From contig NC_035167.2 of assembly GCF_001659605.2 (NCBI RefSeq), positions 3,286,001-3,350,000 on the forward strand: a DNA stretch of 64,000 bases, given 5' to 3'. Positions 55,051 through 64,000 of this stretch are shown in pieces. The notes under the pieces were generated by a model that did not search any database, had not been told where the DNA came from, and saw only the letters and a program-made list of their open reading frames with translations. Made by a program: the position numbers and the translations under genes. This stretch comes from Manihot esculenta (lineage: Eukaryota; Streptophyta; Magnoliopsida; Malpighiales; Euphorbiaceae). Numbering within the stretch: position 1 is the stretch's first letter; each line of letters opens with the position of its first letter.

Positions 55051-56567
55051 TGTAACATCCTCTGAGCCCACACCAGTGAATATTGTTCGCTTTGGGTCAA
55101 GGGATTGAAACCCTGTCTTCCCTCACGGGTTTGTTTCTGGGTCAAGGGATTTACTACCCTGTCTTCCCAAAATGCGTCCACTGGGGTCTCTTGGGCATAG
55201 GCTTATAAGGCCCTCTCCCTTTTAACCTCTTTCCGATGTGGGATACCTTTGATCCACCTACATGGGGTTCCTTCCCCCCATAAGGTCTGAGCCCTCGCTC
55301 AGCACACCGTACTCATGAGGCCCAGGCTCTGATACCAATTGTAACATCCTCTAGGCCCACACCAGTGAATATTGTCCGCTTTGGGCCAAGGGATTGAAAC
55401 CCTGTCTTCCCTCACGGGTTTGTTTCTGGGTCAAGGGATTTACTATCCTGTCTTCCCAAAACGCGTCCACTGGGGTCTCTTGGGCATAGGCTTATAAGGC
55501 CCTCTCCCTTTTAACCTCTTTCCGATGTGGGATACCTTTGATCCACCTACATGGAGTTCCTTCCCCCCATAAGGCCTGAGCATCCTCGCTCAGCACACCG
55601 TACTCATGAGGCCCAAGCTCTGATACCAATTGTAACATCCTCTGGGCCCACACCAGTGAATATTGTCCACTGGTGTGGGCCCAGAGGATGTTACAATTGG
55701 TATCAGAGCTTGGGCCTCATGAGTACGGTGTGCTGAGCGAGGATGCTCAGGCCTTATGGGGGGAAGGAACTCCATGTAGGTGGATCAAAGGTATCCCACA
55801 TCGGAAAGAGGTTAAAAGGGAGAGGGCCTTATAAGCCTATGCCCAAGAGACCCCAGTGGACGCGTTTTGGGAAGACAGGGTAGTAAATTCCTTGACCCAG
55901 AAACAAACCCGTGAGGGAAGACAGGGTTTCAATCCCTTGACCCAAAGCCGACAATATTCACTGGTGTGGGCCCAGAGGATGTTACAATTGGTATCAGAGC
56001 CTGGGCCTCATGAGTACGGTGTGCTGAGCGAGGATGCTCAGGCCTTATGGGGGGAAGGAACCCCATATAGGTGGATCAAAGGTATCCCACATCGGAAAGA
56101 GGTTAAAAGGGAGAGGGCCTTATAAGCTTATGCCCAAGAGACCCCAGTGGACGCGTTTTGGGAAGACAAGGTAGTAAATCCCTTGACCCAGAAACAAACT
56201 CGTGAGGGAAGATAGGGTTTCAATCCCTTGACCCAAAGCGGACAATATTCACTGGTGTGGGCCCAGAGGATGTTACAATTGGTATCAGAGCCTGGGCCTC
56301 ATGAGTACGGTGTGCTGAGTGAGGACGCTCAGGCCTTATGGGGGGAAGGAATCCCATGTAGGTGGATCAAAGGTATCCCACATCGAAAAGAGGTTAAAAG
56401 GGAGAGGGCCTTATAAGCTTATGCCCAAGAGACCCCAGTGGACGCGTTTTGGGAAGACAGGGTAGTAAATTCCTTGACCCAGAAACAAACCCATGAGGGA
56501 AGACAGGTTTCAATCCCTTGACCCAAAGTGGACAATATTCACTGGTGTGGGCCCAGAGGATGTTACA
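55051..56567. mobile_element. Palindromic TRIM concatemer (2 reversed + 3 forward units)
   Basis: It is flanked by GTAAT at 55046-55050 and 56568-56572, so the 1517 bp entered as one piece. Reversed units start at 55051 and 55340; forward units end at 55986, 56277 and 56567; unit length is 289-291 bp. Each unit is an LTR of about 212 bp plus about 77-79 bp interior that is little more than a primer-binding site (TGGTATCAGAGC two bases past the LTR) and a purine tract (TTATGGGGGGAAGGAAC). The halves meet in a 65-bp imperfect palindrome (55631-55695). Both outer termini are the same (U5) LTR end, so the insertion begins TGTAACATCC and ends GGATGTTACA. No protein is encoded; the paired frames here are artefacts of the palindrome. 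Confidence 0.9.
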
Positions 56568-56572
56568 GTAAT

Positions 56573-57240
56573 CACCGATAATGGAACTCAGTTTGCAAGC
56601 TTCATATTCAAAGACTTCTACAAGAAATAGAAAATTGACTTAAGATTCAGTTCAACCTATTACCCCTGGACCAATGGTATGACTAAGGTGACTAATAAGA
56701 CCATCCTACAGGGTCTAAAGAAAAGACTCGACCAAGCCAAGGGCTATTGATTCGAAGAGTTACTTCACATACTATGGGCATACAAAATCACCCCCAGGAC
56801 AACTACAGGAGAAACACCCTTTTCTTTTGTATACGGAACAGAGATAGTCATTCCCGTGGAAATTCAAGTAGGCAGCTTTAGGACATAGTACCCCGAGATA
56901 TCAAGGAATCCTAAAGAAATGCATTTCAATTTGGACCAAGTAAAATTTCTGAGGGAAAAGGCCGCAATCAGAATGTCGATTTATAGAAACAAGATATCCT
57001 GAATGTTCAACAGTAGGGTTAGGCCACGCGCATTCAATGTAGGGGATCTAGTCTTTCAAAGAACAGATGTAACGGGTGGCAATGCCGGATCTAGTAAGTT
57101 GGGTGAGAATTGAAAAGAACCCTTTAGGGTCTTAAAGGTTATTCGCCCAAGGCCATATAAGATGACTAAGTTAAACAACCAAGTCATTCCCATTCCTGGA
57201 ACATCTGTAACCTAAGAAGATTTTATCAATAACAAATAGT
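56573..57240 (+). pseudogene. Integrase end of the old Tat-like element
   Basis: The core continues as ITDNGTQFASFIFKDFY, in phase with the part before the TRIM when GTAAT is counted once. The third acidic residue region reads NGMTKVTN: the usual E is K, so the catalytic triad is lost. TAG near 56630 and TGA near 56748 sit where relatives have Trp, and more stops follow. The tail (FNVGDLVFQR, EPFRVLKVIRP) is the usual C-terminal domain. Confidence 0.8.
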
Positions 57241-57270
57241 AACAAGGAACAATGGGATTACCTCCCTCGA

Positions 57271-57650
57271 AGGCCATAAGGCAGTTTTCGCTTGGACATT
57301 CGGGCATTGGTCCCACTAAGCAAGGCCACAAGACAATTTAAGCTAGGCTAGGCCATAAGGCAGTTTTCGGCAGGACATCCAGGCGTTAGTTCCACTAAGT
57401 AAAGGCCATAAGGTAATCTTAGCTAGGTTAGGCCATATGGCAATTTTCGTCAGGCCATCCGGACATTGGTCCCACTAAGTAAGGTCACAAGGCAATCTTA
57501 GACAAGTCAGGCTATAAGGCAGTCTTTGCTAGGCTATTCGGACATTGGTCCCATAAAACAAGGTTACAAAGCAAATATTTGTCAGACCATTCAGGCGTTG
57601 GTCCAACGAATCAAGGCCACAAGGCAAAATTTCGTAAGGCCAAGTCACAA
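57271..57650. repeat. 79-80 bp tandem repeat in the 3' region
   Basis: AGGCCATAAGGCAGTTTTCG and variants start at 57271, 57350, 57430 and 57509, each followed by a GGACATTCGGGCATTGGTCC-like segment and ACTAAG..AAGGCCACAAGGCAA. It is the third example in this window of tandem repeats placed just after a Tat integrase. Confidence 0.88.
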
Positions 57651-57924
57651 ATCCACCTAAGGCATTTTATGACGAAAGGCCTAGGTATTAATCCTATTTT
57701 TTTAGTAACCATTTTATGAATAAACGGGCGTTAAAGAAGATACGCTTTAGTCCCCTTCATTCTACAAAAATAGTGGCAACAAAGGAAGTGCACAAAAGCA
57801 TACGAAACATATATTTCCTTTATAAAAGATTACAAGGAGTCAAAAAAATAGACTTGAATAAAGTCTCTATTATATAAAAAATCTCTATTACATCAGAATC
57901 CTTAAAATCTATGAAAAAAGTCAT
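57651..57924. other. 3' untranslated region of old Tat-like element
   Basis: AT-rich, non-coding; nothing further recognised. Confidence 0.4.
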
Positions 57925-58440
57925 ATGAAAGGCCTGAAAGCCTTTCAGGCGCATCTCCTCAGCTTCCATCGCAGATCAGTCCTTCCAATCCTCCCTTTCA
58001 GTCAAATCTTGCGCAGAAAGAGACCCCTGAATCCAGTTTTGCGAGACAATCAACACAGACACCTCCTTGCTCGCCTAAACCACAGATTGCAGACCAGAAA
58101 GTTTCAGAATTAGATCTGAAGCCTCTTCCAGGCCATCTGAAATACATATACTTGGGATCTGACAAGACACTACCAGTAATAGTGTCCAATAAATTGAGCC
58201 AACATGAAGAAGAAAGCCTCCTGAGAGTACTGAAGAAACACAAGGGAGCCATAGGATGGACCATAGATGACATAGAAGGTATCTCCCCTTCCACATGCAT
58301 GCATAGAATACACATGGAAGAGGAATGCAAACCAGTCAAAGATGTTCAAAGAAGACTGAATCCACCTATGATGGAGGTAGTGAAGAAAGAAATAGTCAAG
58401 CTTCTGGATGCAGGTATCATCTACCCAACTCAAAGCTTCT
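57925..58440 (+). pseudogene. Athila-like RT N-terminal fragment
   Basis: From about 58107 the plus strand encodes ELDLKPLPGHLKYIYLG, then LPVIVSNKLSQHEEESLLRV, GAIGWTIDDIEGISPSTCMH, RRLNPPMMEVVKKEIVKLLD and AGIIYP. This is the characteristic region just before and at the start of Athila reverse transcriptase, a different Gypsy lineage from the host element. It ends abruptly at about 58440. The upstream part (57925-58100) is Pro/Gln-rich linker-like. It is a foreign fragment, not part of the host element's pol. Confidence 0.82.
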
Positions 58441-59036
58441 AACCTTATATCTAGCCATTTCATGCATTTTTAATCCTTAACCCCTTTTTAAAACTTACTT
58501 TGAACATAATAAAAAGCAAGGATCTACACTTACCTCTTGAAGATCGAAGGTAGATGTGACCCCAAACTTGGAGATGAGGAGAAAAACGGTCTTCGAAGGT
58601 CTCCAAGCTTTAAAACTTGGATTCAATCTTAAAACTTCAAAAACAAGCGAAAACTCATGAAAATTTGAAGGAAAAAACATAAAATCATCAAAGGGAAGGC
58701 AAGAACTCACCTTTGCCCGAAAATGGAGGGAGAAAACTCTCCCATTTTCGAACTGGAGGCCTATTATAGGTGGCTGGCCAGACCACCTTCGGGGGCCGAA
58801 AGAGAGCTCCCGCAGCAGCACCATGTTCGGCGGCCAAACCTAGGCTTGTCCCTCAAAACATTTTTTTTCTTTCATTTTAAAACTTTAACTCAAAACCAAT
58901 CAATAAAATCATGAAAATCATTTGTAAAAACATCTTTTACCCTTCTAAGAGGTTCCAGCATCCGAAATTCCGGATTTCAACGGATTCCGTCGGAAGGTTA
59001 GAATTTCGACACCGAAGTCTAGCCAGGTATTATACA
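58441..59036 (-). repeat. Truncated, reversed Tekay-like LTR
   Basis: Read on the minus strand from 59036 it begins TGTATAATACCTGGCTAG and follows the LTR A order: early Lys-rich region, GTTTGGCCGCCGAAC and TTCGGCCCCCGAAGG motifs, CACCTATAATAGG (TATA), then TTCAAGAGGTAAGTGTAGATC. It stops at 58441, so only about the first 600 bp remain. It adjoins the Athila-like fragment with no visible spacer. Confidence 0.85.
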
Positions 59037-59274
59037 GATTTAGTTATCCTCAAAAACAAAAGAAGAAGAGACATTCGCTCCTCTCTCCCATAAGAAACTA
59101 TTGTAAACCAAAGAAAGAAGGGTTCTTATATAGCGAAAAAGCTGACCAAGCTCTAAATACGACACAAAAGATAAGATGATCAACAGGCAAGCGAAACGAC
59201 GCTCACAACCAAGATCATGCCACATGTCCGAAATTGAAAAGGCAAATGGTCACCTTCGAACCTAAAGAGTCGAA

Positions 59275-59292
59275 GACCGGCAGGGGGACCTC
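59275..59292 (+). other. Polypurine tract of old Tat-like element
   Basis: GACCGGCAGGGGGACC lies immediately before the 3' LTR, in the expected place; the purine run is short and partly decayed. Confidence 0.6.
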
Positions 59293-59833
59293 TCATGTTA
59301 TATAACATTCATCCAAAGTAAGATGAGTTGTCACCACAAAATAAGGGCCACGTGGCAGGAATCTGATAAGTGGGAGACGCAGTCCCACTACGGAATGGGA
59401 GACCCAGACACTTTAACACCTGGACCATCGTCAAGACTCACCCTCCCCTAATAGGCTGAGTCTTGACACGTAGATATTGTTACTAGGTACATTTCCACTT
59501 AGCTTGTGATCGCAGGATCACCAACTCATTAACTGGCAATATCCATTATCAAGCAGTCAGCCACATCATTGCCGGATTTTCAGAAAATATTATATTTATC
59601 TCCATTTTTTTGCAGTATAAAAGGAGAACGATCACAAATATAAAGGTATACTATCTCTAACACTGAATCTTTAAGTCATTCATTACATTCTCTTCTTTAG
59701 GATACTGATTTGAGTATCGGAGTGACTGTCGTGGGTACCCACTATCATCTCACACATTCTTTCTTGCAGGTTCTGCCCAATTGCAGTTCAGTCCTACTCT
59801 GACCACATTATCAATCTAATCTCAACTATATCA
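59293..59833 (+). repeat. 3' LTR of the old Tat-like element
   Basis: This is 541 bp, collinear with the 5' LTR but without the internal duplication, and has one TATAAAA at 59616-59622. It begins TCATGTTATATAAC, aligned to TGATGTCACATAAC of the 5' LTR, so the terminal TG is mutated. It ends AACTATATCA. Confidence 0.88.
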
Positions 59834-59838
59834 GTTAT

Positions 59839-62800
59839 ATTTTTACTTTTTTATAATAACGTGATTATATATAAAACATATTAAATATTATGATAAATAT
59901 AAATATTTTAATATTAGAATGCAACTAGAGAATAATGAAGGTATATGTGATACTCTTAGATTTATTTTTTTATCATGCATACACTATTTAAATATTTATT
60001 GAGAAATTACAGAGAGGCATTAAATCGGTATTGACAATTATTTTTGCCTTGATGTTATATAAATATATAAATAGAGGTTATTTAAAAAAAAAAAAAAGTT
60101 TATGGGATCAACTTAGGATTATGGCTTTGTCTCCACCTTGTCTCCCTGTTTTTTACCTTAATTCCTGTTTCCTTGTACTCTAAAATCAAAGCACAACAAA
60201 GATGACCTAATGTCCCAGTCGTTTGTCATTGACTTTTACTTTCCCACCAACCTATCCCTTGCCACCACGTGTTAAGTAAAAACACTGCTTATTGATTGTC
60301 ATATGGTCCCACTATTTAAACCACACTTAAAAATAAATTGATGTTATTTATTTGAGTTAATTGAAAAAAACAAATTATAGTTTTAATTTTGTTGTTTTTC
60401 ACTGTTAATTTTAAACTTTGTTGATGGAGCGTAATGACACAATGTTGATGTGATGATAATGTGATGTTGATGTGATAAGTGAGATTGCAATTTTATTTAT
60501 TTTTTATCAATACAGTAAAATATAATTAAAATAATTTTAAAAATTACATTATAATTTTATTAATTTTTTATTAATACGATAAAATATAGTTAAAATAATT
60601 TTAAAAAATTAAATTTTAATTAAAAAAATATAATTATAATAAAATTAAAGTATAAAATTTTTTATTAACTCTTATATAAATCTAATTATAATTATTTCAT
60701 CTTAAATTTATATAAATAAAGTTTAAATGATTAATTTTCAATATTGAGTTGATAATCAGTAAATGCATAAGAATAATAGAATTAAAACACATAAAAAATG
60801 AAAATATCAAATCTGGTACAAAAGAGAGTGAATTGTATTAAATGAACAGGTGAGAAATTATTCTACGCAAAAAAGCGTTTAAAATTATTCTGGGATGAAA
60901 ATATGAGCCTTTAAGCTCAGAAGTTTAAGACAAAGGATTAAGTTGTCTTTTAAGATATCAGAAATTTTTATAATATCTCTTTAGACTAATATTTATACTT
61001 TTAACAGACCTGTTTTAATCGGCTCATTGACGATAAGCAACTGACTTATTTAATGTTTAGTCGGCTATACCCTTTCTCTAAAACACACCAGATCATGATA
61101 ACAAGTACATGTGCATTAACAACAAGTGCACGTGCATTTAATATGTTGTATGGCCAGATTCGACATTAAAGATCAAGACTTCTAAATCCCTTAATATAGC
61201 GTCTCAACAACCTTCTTTTAATCAACTTAAGTGTCTTGACTTGTATCGAATAACGACTAAGATTTATCATGTTTGTGCTACTGAAATGTGGCATATACGC
61301 AGCATGATCTCATAAGGAGCTATATTTTATATATTATTATGGATGAGGTAATTTATAATAAATTATCTAATTAATTTAAAATCTCATATTTTTTTTGGTA
61401 AAACCTTTTTTCTAGTATATGGAAAATTGTGAGGGTACTATTAATTTTAGTTCTTGTGATGTATTGTATGCTTTAGATAGAAAAGGAAAGTAAAGGGATA
61501 AAGTAAAAATACCAAAAAAAAGAGATTGATTCAGGCAAAAAGGAAGCCTAAATTTGAGCACCATACGAAAATAAAAAACCATAATGTCTGAATTTTTATG
61601 TCTTACACACCGACAAGCTTTTGAGTTGGTTCCCTTGTCCCAATTTTTACCCACATAAAACTGCCCATATTTAGGTCCTTTTTATTAATAAGATGCATAT
61701 TCCTTTATTTCAAAATTCACCATTCTTAGTTAATTCACTACGGCCTCACCTACTCTTTTTCTTTATATATATATCATTCGTTTAATTTGAATTTACACTG
61801 AATACGCTCACGAAAGTAAAATATATTTTTAAAATTTTAAAAATATTTCATATTTAAAATTTAAATTTAAAATATTTAAAAAAATAGACTTGTACTATGT
61901 CATCCCAGTTCATCTCTTACTCCCCTTATATAACCATTATTTACGGATTGATAAAACAATTTTGTATATATCCTTGCAATTAAAATTCCTAAATTATGAA
62001 ATTTATAAATTAACTATAATTTAACTTTTAAAATTTAATGAAACGAATAATTTATATGTTAGTATTTTAAAATTCATATCGATCGAGTCGTATTAATAAA
62101 ACATTCATTTAATTTTTTTTTAAAATTTAATATATTAAAACACAAAATTAATAAGTTATAAAACTATAAGTCTCATTAACCGAATAAAAGAATTAAAAAA
62201 GTCTGAGTAGACAGAACAAACCTTAAGACGAGCATAATGTATGGTGACTCGTAATATAAGATAAATAGCCATATTAACTTGATTCGAAATCTACTATAAA
62301 ATTTAATTAAACTCTTACGAAAAAATAATTTTACAATCATTAATAATCTGATCAAATTTAGATAAATTATTTTGAAAAGAATCTATTCTGATATAAATTT
62401 AAATTAATAAAATCAATGGATTAACATTAAATATCAAATCTTTGAGAGAAAAAGAAATTAAATATCAAATAGTTTGGACAAAAACAATAAGAATTCAAAA
62501 TTTAATTATGAAGTTGCACTAAGAATTGGCAATGAGGTAAGGATATAAATGAAATGATAACAAATGGGAAAACAGATTGTGGTCCTTTTTCTTGGTGGTG
62601 ACAAAGAAAATCCAAAGAGCTAATGAGAAAACATATTTATTACCACATTCTTATTTTATTAATATTAAATTCATTAAAAAAAAATATCCAAAATGGAATT
62701 AAAAAAACCAAAAAATAAAAGTGGATAGAATAAAGAGTGTGGACCACTAAAAAAACCCAAATGTCAACTCCATCCAATAAAAAAATACAACACAAATGAC

Positions 62801-63006
62801 AAAGGCTCCTATCAACTCTGCTAATTTGCTAACTCATAAATATATTCATTTAATTAAAATTATTTAAATTTTAAAAAATTATTATTTTTAATAATAATAA
62901 TAAAGGAAATCTCTGTTACAAGTGTTGTCCACGTAGTTGAAGTGCGTGTGGGCATGAAAATTTTCCAAGTTAGTTTCATTACAAGAATTGCTTTAGCTTC
63001 CCACCT
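59839..63006. other. AT-rich intergenic DNA upstream of the NPF gene
   Basis: No gene recognised. A block at about 60740-61300 (GGTACAAAAGAGAGTGAATTGTATT, TAATCGGCTCATTGACGAT) looks like decayed LTR sequence but has no partner here. The frame 61412-61654 (minus) is unrecognised and not supported. The last few hundred bases should contain the promoter region of the downstream gene. Confidence 0.45.
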
Positions 63007-63013
63007 TATAAAT
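63007..63013 (+). promoter_or_regulatory. TATA box of the NPF gene
   Basis: TATAAAT lies about 125 bp before the ATG, which leaves room for a 5' UTR of roughly 90-100 bases. The fit of position and sequence supports it, but no start site is known. Confidence 0.55.
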
Positions 63014-63113
63014 TTAGTACTGCCCATTACCCTCAGTTTCAGCACAGAATAAGACAACAACTAGTTGCAACATTTCTTTCCAAGGGGAGCCAAAAATTAA
63101 AAATCTCTCTTTT

Positions 63114-63133
63114 GAGAGAGAGAGAGAGAGAGA
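63114..63133. repeat. (GA)n tract directly before the NPF start codon
   Basis: Ten GA units end at the base before ATG. GA/CT tracts are common in plant 5' UTRs and can bind BBR/BPC-type GAGA factors. Confidence 0.85.
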
Positions 63134-63281
63134 ATGGAAATGGAAGGAAGAAGGGGCAGTAACAAGGAAGAGAACAAGAGTAGTGTTGTTGTTAGTTATG
63201 AAGAAACGACAATGGATTGGAGAGGGAGAGTCTCCAACTCTAACAAGCATGGTGGAATGAGAGCTGCAACATTTATTCTTG
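63134..63281 (+). CDS. NPF (NRT1/PTR) transporter, exon 1 only
   Basis: The first exon of a membrane transporter of the NPF family, which moves nitrate, peptides or plant hormones with protons. Translation from the ATG gives a 50-residue N-terminus. Residues 1-26 are charged and cytosolic in character; residues 27-50 contain DWRGRVSNSNKHGGMRAATF, matching the DWRG...KHGG..AA.F signature just before the first membrane helix of NPF proteins. A GT donor at 63282-63283 (CTTG/GTACTT) ends the exon in phase 1, and the frame beyond it stops being NPF-like, as expected for intron. The remaining exons lie past the window. The substrate and subfamily cannot be told from this exon. Confidence 0.8.
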
Positions 63282-64000
63282 GTACTTCTTTATCTTTTGC
63301 TCTTTCTCACATATCTTCATACATTTTTGTGTATCTGTACATAAAAAAACACAAGAGGTATGTTCATAGTTTGGCTTGAATGATCTTCTTGGCATGGTTT
63401 TCTTCTTTTTTTTTTCAAAAAAAATTATCATTTAGTCCTTGTAGTAAAAAAAACTCATTAATTGGTCTCTTGATTTTAAAAAATACATTAGAACTATTAA
63501 TTAATTTATCCGCTAAGTATTCTATTATTTATTCGTGATACTGAAAAACTCATTACTTTGATTTTTCAAATTTGTAAAAATATCTACTAATTAGTCCTTT
63601 TATATCAAGGACATTTTAAACTTTTTTATGACACTTAATAGTTAAAATTAATAGAGTGATCAATTACTAGACTTTTTAAAATTTTAGGGATGTATTAATA
63701 AAAATCGATAAACTAACTAATAAATTTTTTTATACTACAGGGATGAAATGGTAATTTTCTCTTTTTTATTGTTTTGTAATTGTGTGCATATGGGTGAAGT
63801 AATTTTACTTAAATTATAACAAAAATCAAGATGGGAAGTGTTTGGATGCCATTTGAACCATGAGACCAAGTTGCTTTCTCCATTTTTGCTCAAGTGAAAG
63901 GCTTCTTTCACTTTTTCAAATTGGGTAAAAGCAAAGTCAATATCTTTGAAACTCTTACTCATTATCTTGTCTAGTCTCTTTAAGAAAGAGTTAATTATTT
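63282..64000 (+). other. Intron 1 of the NPF gene (partial), with a MITE-like insert
   Basis: AT-rich, no coding similarity. From about 63423 to 63757 the ends are inverted: the left reads AAAATTATCATTTAGTCC.TGTAGTA and the right, reverse-complemented, AAAATTACCATTTCATCCCTGTAGTA. This indicates a MITE of about 335 bp within the intron; the target duplication could not be fixed. The intron's acceptor is not reached. Confidence 0.6.

Larger units (their letters stand above)
41255..59833 (+). mobile_element. Old Tat-like Gypsy element with nested insertions
   Basis: The 5' LTR is 41255-42135 and the 3' LTR 59293-59833, flanked by GTTAT at 41250-41254 and 59834-59838. The coding order is protease (42380), RT, RNase H, second RNase H (about 54137-54472) and integrase, so it belongs to the Tat lineage. 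Gag is missing: only about 245 bp lie between the 5' LTR and protease. The coding region is split by a chromovirus (43310-52889) and a TRIM concatemer (55051-56567). Many nonsense codons make it dead. LTR divergence is plainly larger than in the other elements, so it is the oldest large insertion here. Confidence 0.9.

Noticed and set aside
55551..55775. Two near-identical 61-residue frames on opposite strands
   Set aside because: This is a mirror effect of the TRIM palindrome.
61412..61654. 80-codon minus-strand frame upstream of the NPF gene
   Set aside because: No recognisable domain; length expected by chance in AT-rich DNA.

Overview
The window reads as nuclear DNA of a dicot plant. Supporting signs are AT-rich intergenic sequence, nested Ty3/Gypsy retrotransposons of the plant-only Tat and Tekay/Del types, a plant tRNA-Val with a CAA-type upstream motif, and the first exon of an NPF (nitrate/peptide transporter) gene at the right edge. 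The LTRs carry many copies of a TTCGGCCGCCGAA motif that I associate with Euphorbiaceae genomes (cassava, rubber), but the species is a guess.

Layout. 587-659 (-): tRNA-Val(AAC). 2786-3556: a Mutator-like MITE with a 9-bp target duplication. 4094-27130 (-): a Tat-type Gypsy element with 497-bp LTRs and TSD CCAAT. It has gag at the right, pr-pol in the middle, and an antisense spliced extra gene plus tandem repeats in its 3' region. A second element sits inside its gag/pr junction at 15257-25047 (+, TSD CTCTC). That one is a Tekay-like element with three near-identical 2.48-kb LTRs and a decayed, shortened interior. 27456-27945: a solo LTR of the Tat family. About 28600-35300: a Tat-like derivative that kept the extra gene and satellite-like arrays but no recognisable gag or pol; a short LTR element (29269-30633) is inserted in it. 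35300-41249: AT-rich DNA with two hAT-type MITEs in opposite orientation and tandem repeats. 41255-59833 (+, TSD GTTAT): an old, heavily mutated Tat-like element. Three things lie inside it: (i) an almost intact Tekay-like chromovirus at 43310-52889 (TSD ATCAC) with a 1588-codon gag-pol ORF; (ii) a palindromic concatemer of a TRIM at 55051-56567 (TSD GTAAT); (iii) fragments of an Athila-like RT and of a reversed Tekay-like LTR. 59839-63006: AT-rich intergenic DNA. 63134-63281 (+): NPF exon 1, whose intron runs out of the window.

How the parts relate. Every major insertion boundary was placed by its target-site duplication, so the nesting order can be read directly: chromovirus and TRIM after the old Tat-like host; three-LTR element after the outer Tat element; Copia-like TRIM after the extra-gene remnant. 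By hand count the LTR pairs differ at about 5/2184 positions (43310-52889), 4/497 (4094-27130) and a handful per 2.48 kb (15257-25047), so these are recent. The three-LTR element has no usable coding capacity yet is young, so it was probably moved in trans by a relative such as the 43310-52889 element. The only host genes seen are the tRNA and the NPF exon.
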